DNA from: Thermincola carboxydiphila
GTDB lineage: Bacteria > Bacillota > Thermincolia > Thermincolales > UBA2595
DNA: 64,000 nucleotides
NCBI GenBank assembly: GCA_016841725.1
Contig: JAENYP010000011.1
Span: forward strand, 35,700-99,699
Reading direction: 5' to 3'
The notes under the pieces were generated by a model. That model saw only the letters and a program-made list of their open reading frames with translations. It searched no databases and was not told the origin of the DNA. This document shows positions 60,399-64,000 of the stretch, in pieces (the stretch's first letter is position 1; each line of letters starts with the position of its first letter). The position numbers and the translations under genes are program-made.

Positions 60399-60756
60399 AG
60401 GAAGAGCATAACGGGCTCTGAGCGCTAAAGCGCAAAGAGCCCGTTCGACGTGCTAATTTAAAGCTCACTAGAAAAGCGCGCATATTTCAGTTCCCTTTGC
60501 GCGCGCTTTCACCCGCAAGGGGTGGGCCGCATCCCTAAGAAGCTACGCTTCAAGGGCTGCGCACTCTGTACTACATTCCTTAACCTTTTCCACATGTACC
60601 CCTTGCGGGTACATGTGGAAAAGATATACTTTCCTGTAGTACAAATTGCTGCAGCCCTCTACATTAAGCTATCCTGGCTAAGTAGAGGGCTGTCTTTTTC
60701 ATGTATTGCGCCACTGCCGTTCCAGGTAATAATACATTGGTAGCTGAATGTTTCTA
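60399..60756. other. Gene-free stretch rich in nested hairpins
   Basis: GGGCTCT/AGAGCCC with an inner AGCGC/GCGCA stem is at 60414-60442, and AAAGCGCGC / GCGCGCTTT at about 60473-60509. A large nested structure covers 60553-60658: AGGGCTGC/GCAGCCCT outside, GTACTACA/TGTAGTAC inside it, and a perfect 16-bp stem (60586-60601 with 60607-60622) at the centre. The terminator at 60652-60698 reuses the GCAGCCCT strand. No coding potential is supported. Confidence 0.7.
60652..60698 (+). terminator. Terminator of the cytochrome/NrfD operon
   Basis: CAGCCCTCTAC (60652-60662) pairs with GTAGAGGGCTG (60682-60692), followed by TCTTTTTC. Confidence 0.75.
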
Positions 60757-61749
60757 TTATAACCAGTGGCACTGGTTACAGTAGGTTGCGGTAATGTTCC
60801 TCCCCGGTTCCGGTTTGGTTTTATCATGGCAAGTCAGGCAATTTTGGATTCCTCTTTCAACCACTTTGGCAGGGTGAATGGAGAGCATAGATTCTCCATG
60901 CATTTCAGGCCGGACCAGGTGGCATCTGTAACAAAAACTCTGGGCTCTGGCAAAATCAGCGGCAATATCCCCTGTAGATGGTGTGATAAACTGGCGTTCA
61001 CCAGGAATAACGTGGCATTTAGTGCAATCACCAATTCCAGTCCTGGCGGTCTTGCCGTGGTCAGCTTTCCAGGTCGGCGCATCGTGTGACGGAAGGCTGT
61101 CTATGGAAGTATGGCAGGCGCTGCACTTACGGGTAACATTGGCCCCTCTGTGACACTCCAGACAGACCCACATGCTTGGCTGGAGATAATACTTAGTGGA
61201 TACCTTTTTGGCTTCATCAACATTCCATGCCTCAAGGTCACTCAGCCTGCCCTTTACGGTCAATTCCCGATCAGCAATTTTAGCATGAACCACTCCGCTA
61301 TGGCACTTAACGCATAGTACTCCGGCAGCGGAGTGCCTGTCATGAGGGATAATCAGGTCACCCGATACTGTAGCTTCGCGGTTTGAGGTATGGCACTGCT
61401 CACAGACAGCATTGGAGATTGCATCAGCCATCTTAATAGGTACAGTCAGGCTTTTCTTCTCCTGCACCGGCTGACCTGCATTACTGTGAGCGGAATTGTA
61501 GCGGGATGTGTCAATGTCATGGCAGCTTGTACAGGATATCTTGCTGTGGGAAGAAACCTGCCAGGTCAGCACCTCTGGTGTTAATTCATGACAGCCGGTA
61601 CAGCTTTCTTCGGGTCCGTTGGCAGGGCGGGCAGATAAGTCTTTGCCTCCAGTATCCTTAACAGGTTCTCCGGTCAGGGCTACTCCAAGGAAAACCATAA
61701 ATAACAAGACTGCGGATACTGCAAGGTAAGTGTTTCGACGTTCCCGCAT
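60757..61749 (-). CDS. Decahaem cytochrome c
   Basis: A 330-residue exported cytochrome with an N-terminal membrane anchor or signal (TYLAVSAVLLFMVFLGVAL). Ten CxxCH sites occur in order: CTGCH, CTSCH, CEQCH, CVKCH, CLECH, CSACH, CTKCH, CYRCH, CLTCH and CNQCH; the last is two residues from the C-terminus. It resembles NapC/NrfH-linked or OmcA-type electron-transfer cytochromes in haem density but I cannot name a subfamily. GAGGTCAG precedes the ATG on the minus strand. It is convergent with the NrfD operon and may receive electrons from it, as in anaerobes that reduce extracellular acceptors. Confidence 0.9.
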   Translation of the reverse strand: MRERRNTYLAVSAVLLFMVFLGVALTGEPVKDTGGKDLSARPANGPEESCTGCHELTPEVLTWQVSSHSKISCTSCHDIDTSRYNSAHSNAGQPVQEKKSLTVPIKMADAISNAVCEQCHTSNREATVSGDLIIPHDRHSAAGVLCVKCHSGVVHAKIADRELTVKGRLSDLEAWNVDEAKKVSTKYYLQPSMWVCLECHRGANVTRKCSACHTSIDSLPSHDAPTWKADHGKTARTGIGDCTKCHVIPGERQFITPSTGDIAADFARAQSFCYRCHLVRPEMHGESMLSIHPAKVVERGIQNCLTCHDKTKPEPGRNITATYCNQCHWL

Positions 61750-61855
61750 TTTTTCTGACCTCCTTATTTAGTATTGTTGTCTAACACTGTTTTCCGTTCT
61801 TGACACCCCCAATAACTTATTCCCGGCATGAATTGAATTTGCACTTCTATTATAC

Positions 61856-61871
61856 TGTGTTATTTAACACA
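61856..61871 (-). promoter_or_regulatory. CRP/FNR-like operator upstream of the decahaem cytochrome
   Basis: TGTGTTA-TT-TAACACA is a perfect inverted repeat with a 2-bp centre, of the TGTG-N8-CACA type used by CRP/FNR-family regulators. On the minus strand it touches a TATAAT at 61849-61854, so binding would affect the cytochrome promoter. Confidence 0.5.
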
Positions 61872-61894
61872 CTTCTTCATGTCAGTTGCCATAA

Positions 61895-61920
61895 AATCAC
61901 GGGTCATATGACCCGTGATT
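61895..61920. promoter_or_regulatory. 26-bp perfect palindrome between divergent genes
   Basis: Arms AATCACGGGTCAT and ATGACCCGTGATT meet without a loop. It lies between the decahaem and subtilase genes, upstream of both. It suits an operator for a symmetric dimer better than a terminator, since no gene ends here. Confidence 0.6.
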
Positions 61921-61940
61921 ATCGGTTTTTAAAGAAAACT

Positions 61941-61989
61941 TTAACTAATCTTTATATTATCTTAATGCATCTCATGTACACTTATACTA
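61941..61989 (+). promoter_or_regulatory. Promoter of the subtilase gene with 11-bp-phased repeats
   Basis: TTAACTAATCT, TTATATTATCT and TTAATGCATCT follow one another with 10-11-bp phasing, then TATACT at 61984-61989. Such phased hexamers upstream of a -10 resemble PhoP-type response-regulator boxes. Confidence 0.4.
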
Positions 61990-62012
61990 AGACTGCAAAA
62001 GGGGGAAAAGAA

Positions 62013-64000
62013 GTGATTAAACCGCTTAAAACAAAAAAATTAGCCTTGTTGTTAATTATTTCATTTATTTTTCAAATACTGAGTCCCGGTATTTCTATCG
62101 CCGCAGATGACGGTTTTGACGATATCCGGCAATATGAGCAGGTTATTGTCCGGGGGCATGCCACTGACCCCATGTATAGTGACCAGTGGGCCCTGGAATT
62201 TGAGCAGGTGGAAACATACAAGGCCTGGGATACCGTAGATGCGGCGCTTAACGGCAGTCCTCCGGAAACTGTAGTTGTTGCTGTGCTGGATACCGGTGTG
62301 GATGCCGGCCACGAGGACTTGGCAGGAAGAGTGCTTGACGGCAGGAATTTTATTAGCGGTGTACCTGATCCTGCGGATACCTCTGATACTTCAGGGCACG
62401 GTACGGCAGTAGCCGGAATAATAGCTGCTTCTGCCAATAACGGACTGGGTATCGCGGGGGCGGCAGGGGAATTCCCTGTAAAAATTCTGCCCGTAAAGGT
62501 ACTTCAGAATAATTTATCAGGAACAGTTTCTGATATAGCCTATGGGATTAACTGGGTTGTGGATTGGACAGGCCCTTCCGGTGAAAAGGTTAAAGTTATC
62601 AATTTAAGCTTTGGTGAGCGGTTATCCGAATTTCCCCAGACACTTAATGATGCTCTACAGTATGCCATTGATAACGATGTAGTGGTTATAGCCGCTGCCG
62701 GTAATGACAGCGGCAGTGTGAGCGGTTTCTACCCGGCCGATCTAGATGGAGTGGTTTCTGTTGGCGCTGCAGACAGGGACCATATCCCAGACCCGTCTTC
62801 CAATACCGGTGCTGATATCATGGCACCAGGAGTTGATATACTTACAACTGTTACCGACAGTGTGTATAAATACCAAACACGTACCGGTACTTCTTTTGCA
62901 GCCGGTTTTGCCTCTGCCGCTGCGGCCCTCCTGAGGACTGCTTATCCGGCAGAATCAGCAGAGACAATAACATCAGCCCTTTTGGCGTCAGAGAAGGAAT
63001 ATAAAGAGTGGATTAATGAAGCTGAGTATGAATGGTATACTGTGATTAATGCAGACAAGGCACTCAAAGTAATGGAACCGCCCGATGCTCCACAAAACCT
63101 GGCTTATATGTCAAATGACAGCAATGTGCAGTTAACCTGGTCCGAGCCGGGAGGTTGGGTTTCCTGGGAAAATAATGATTATGACCTGGCAGCCTACCGG
63201 GTATACCGGGACGGTGTGCTTATAGCCGAAATAACTGAGACTGAATCAACCTATGAAGGTGACCGGGTTGTAACCGGATACACCGACAGCGGCCTCACTT
63301 CGGCCACAACTTATCAGTACACTGTAACCGCTGTTGATGCAGTGGGGAATGAGTCAGGTTCTGCTTCTATAACTGCAGAGACAGAAAGTGCAGTATCGGT
63401 TAATACAACAAGGGTCAGTGTTTCCGCCAGCGGTGCAGAGGCCGATAATTACAATGAAGACAGGCCTGTAATCAGTGCTGACGGCAGGTATGTGGCTTTT
63501 GTAAGTGATGCCGGTAACCTTGTGGATAATGATACCAACGCCAAAAACGATGTTTTTGTTCATGACCGTGAAACCGGGACTGTTGAAAGGGTCAGTGTGA
63601 CCAGTGACGGTATTGAATCAAACGGCTGGATAGACGGTTTTGATACTGATATGAGTTCAGATGGGCGATATGTAGTTTTTTATACTTCTGCCAGCAATTT
63701 ATCGGCAAATGGCAGTGGCATTTACCTGCATGACAGGCAGACAGGTGAAACCGGATATATTACTGACGGGAATTATGCGTCCATCAGCAGTGACGGCCGT
63801 TATATAGTAAGTACAAGTTCAGGATACATTTATCTTTATGACAGGGACAGTGATAATAACGGTATTTATGATGAAGTTGACGGGACAACCACACAGAATA
63901 TCGGAACCGGTGGAACTGCTTCCATAAGCGCTGATGGCAGACATGTTGTTTATAATAAGAATTCCGCCGGCTGGGGCATATATGTTTATGATATTTTTAC
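62013..64000 (+). CDS. Secreted subtilisin-like (S8) serine protease, 3-prime end outside the window
   Basis: The open frame runs from GTG 62013 (behind GGGGGAAAAGA) to the window edge, at least 662 codons. A signal peptide (KLALLLIISFIFQILSPGIS) is followed by an S8 domain with the catalytic triad: Asp in VVAVLDTGVDAGH, His in TSGHGTAVAGIIAA and Ser in GTSFAAGFAS. Next comes a fibronectin type III-like domain (PPDAPQNLAYMSND ... TTYQYTVTAVDAVGNES). Then TolB/PD40-like repeats begin, with recurring SADGRYVAFVSDA, SSDGRYVVFYTSA and SADGRHVVYN. It is a cell-surface or secreted protease; the C-terminus and any anchor are not visible. Confidence 0.9.
   Translation, partial: MIKPLKTKKLALLLIISFIFQILSPGISIAADDGFDDIRQYEQVIVRGHATDPMYSDQWALEFEQVETYKAWDTVDAALNGSPPETVVVAVLDTGVDAGHEDLAGRVLDGRNFISGVPDPADTSDTSGHGTAVAGIIAASANNGLGIAGAAGEFPVKILPVKVLQNNLSGTVSDIAYGINWVVDWTGPSGEKVKVINLSFGERLSEFPQTLNDALQYAIDNDVVVIAAAGNDSGSVSGFYPADLDGVVSVGAADRDHIPDPSSNTGADIMAPGVDILTTVTDSVYKYQTRTGTSFAAGFASAAAALLRTAYPAESAETITSALLASEKEYKEWINEAEYEWYTVINADKALKVMEPPDAPQNLAYMSNDSNVQLTWSEPGGWVSWENNDYDLAAYRVYRDGVLIAEITETESTYEGDRVVTGYTDSGLTSATTYQYTVTAVDAVGNESGSASITAETESAVSVNTTRVSVSASGAEADNYNEDRPVISADGRYVAFVSDAGNLVDNDTNAKNDVFVHDRETGTVERVSVTSDGIESNGWIDGFDTDMSSDGRYVVFYTSASNLSANGSGIYLHDRQTGETGYITDGNYASISSDGRYIVSTSSGYIYLYDRDSDNNGIYDEVDGTTTQNIGTGGTASISADGRHVVYNKNSAGWGIYVYDIF

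Noticed and set aside
61895-61920. The 26-bp palindrome as a terminator
   Set aside because: It lies upstream of two divergent genes, has no loop and no adjoining T-run.

Overview
The window looks like the chromosome of an anaerobic Firmicute, probably a Clostridia/Peptococcaceae-type organism that respires with multihaem cytochromes. The basis is strong GGAGG-type ribosome sites, a bacterial type A RNase P RNA, a cyclic-di-GMP-I riboswitch, a PsrB/PsrC-like electron-transfer operon with a tetrahaem cytochrome, and a decahaem cytochrome. The assignment is an inference from gene content.

The dominant structure is a genomic island of about 48.3 kb inserted in the 3-prime end of rnpB (RNase P RNA, 136-518). 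The last 29 nt of rnpB (490-518) recur exactly at 48741-48769. Each copy is followed by its own hairpin terminator ending in the same T-run, so the island brought a replacement rnpB end and terminator. A XerC/D-like integrase (47723-48610, minus) sits directly inside the right junction.

The left part of the island (1-9.3 kb) is a patchwork of single genes: DUF4062, a small DUF7662-like protein, a tyrosine recombinase, a caspase-like protease, a broken membrane-anchored helical protein, an AAA_13/RloC-like ATPase and small unknown proteins. Several are separated by a degenerate ~40-bp repeat that resembles a cassette boundary. From 9.6 to 14.4 kb lie a tyrosine recombinase behind a hairpin attenuator, a tiny ORF and two tandem large serine recombinases, followed by a long palindrome and a cluster of CTCGGT motifs.

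The core of the island (15.1-39.7 kb) is a stack of apparent anti-phage functions. First comes a WYL regulator with a DEDDh exonuclease, a Dam-type methyltransferase, a HerA ATPase, a NurA nuclease, and a UvrD/RecB-like helicase whose nuclease domain continues in the next ORF. This gene set is the best candidate here for an undescribed system. Next is a complete type I restriction-modification operon (hsdM-hsdS-hsdR plus a YgjP-like metallopeptidase). Last is a two-gene unit of a 1.87-kaa sacsin-like ATPase with a DUF3883 nuclease-like domain and a NERD-UvrD helicase. Fragments of an Nmad3-like gene and of a helicase zinc ribbon between these modules suggest turnover of further modules.

The right part of the island (39.9-48.7 kb) carries an ImmA/IrrE-like peptidase, a PD-(D/E)XK protein, a HIRAN-ARPP protein, a YhaM-like OB-HD protein, an SNase lipoprotein, a XRE-ImmA plus PIN pair and the integrase. 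A 16-bp inverted repeat (TGACA-N6-TGTCA) recurs at four places across 30 kb of the island, suggesting shared control.

To the right of the island (48.8-64 kb) is host chromosome: a dead glycosyltransferase-like gene, a GT11 glycosyltransferase, a c-di-GMP riboswitch in front of a large secreted transglutaminase-fold protein, and a small membrane-protein operon. Then come a NarX/NarL-like two-component system, the cytochrome/ferredoxin/NrfD operon with GGGACAAATG-type repeats upstream, the decahaem cytochrome, and the start of a secreted subtilisin-like protease. I saw no tRNA, rRNA, CRISPR array or recognisable insertion sequence.
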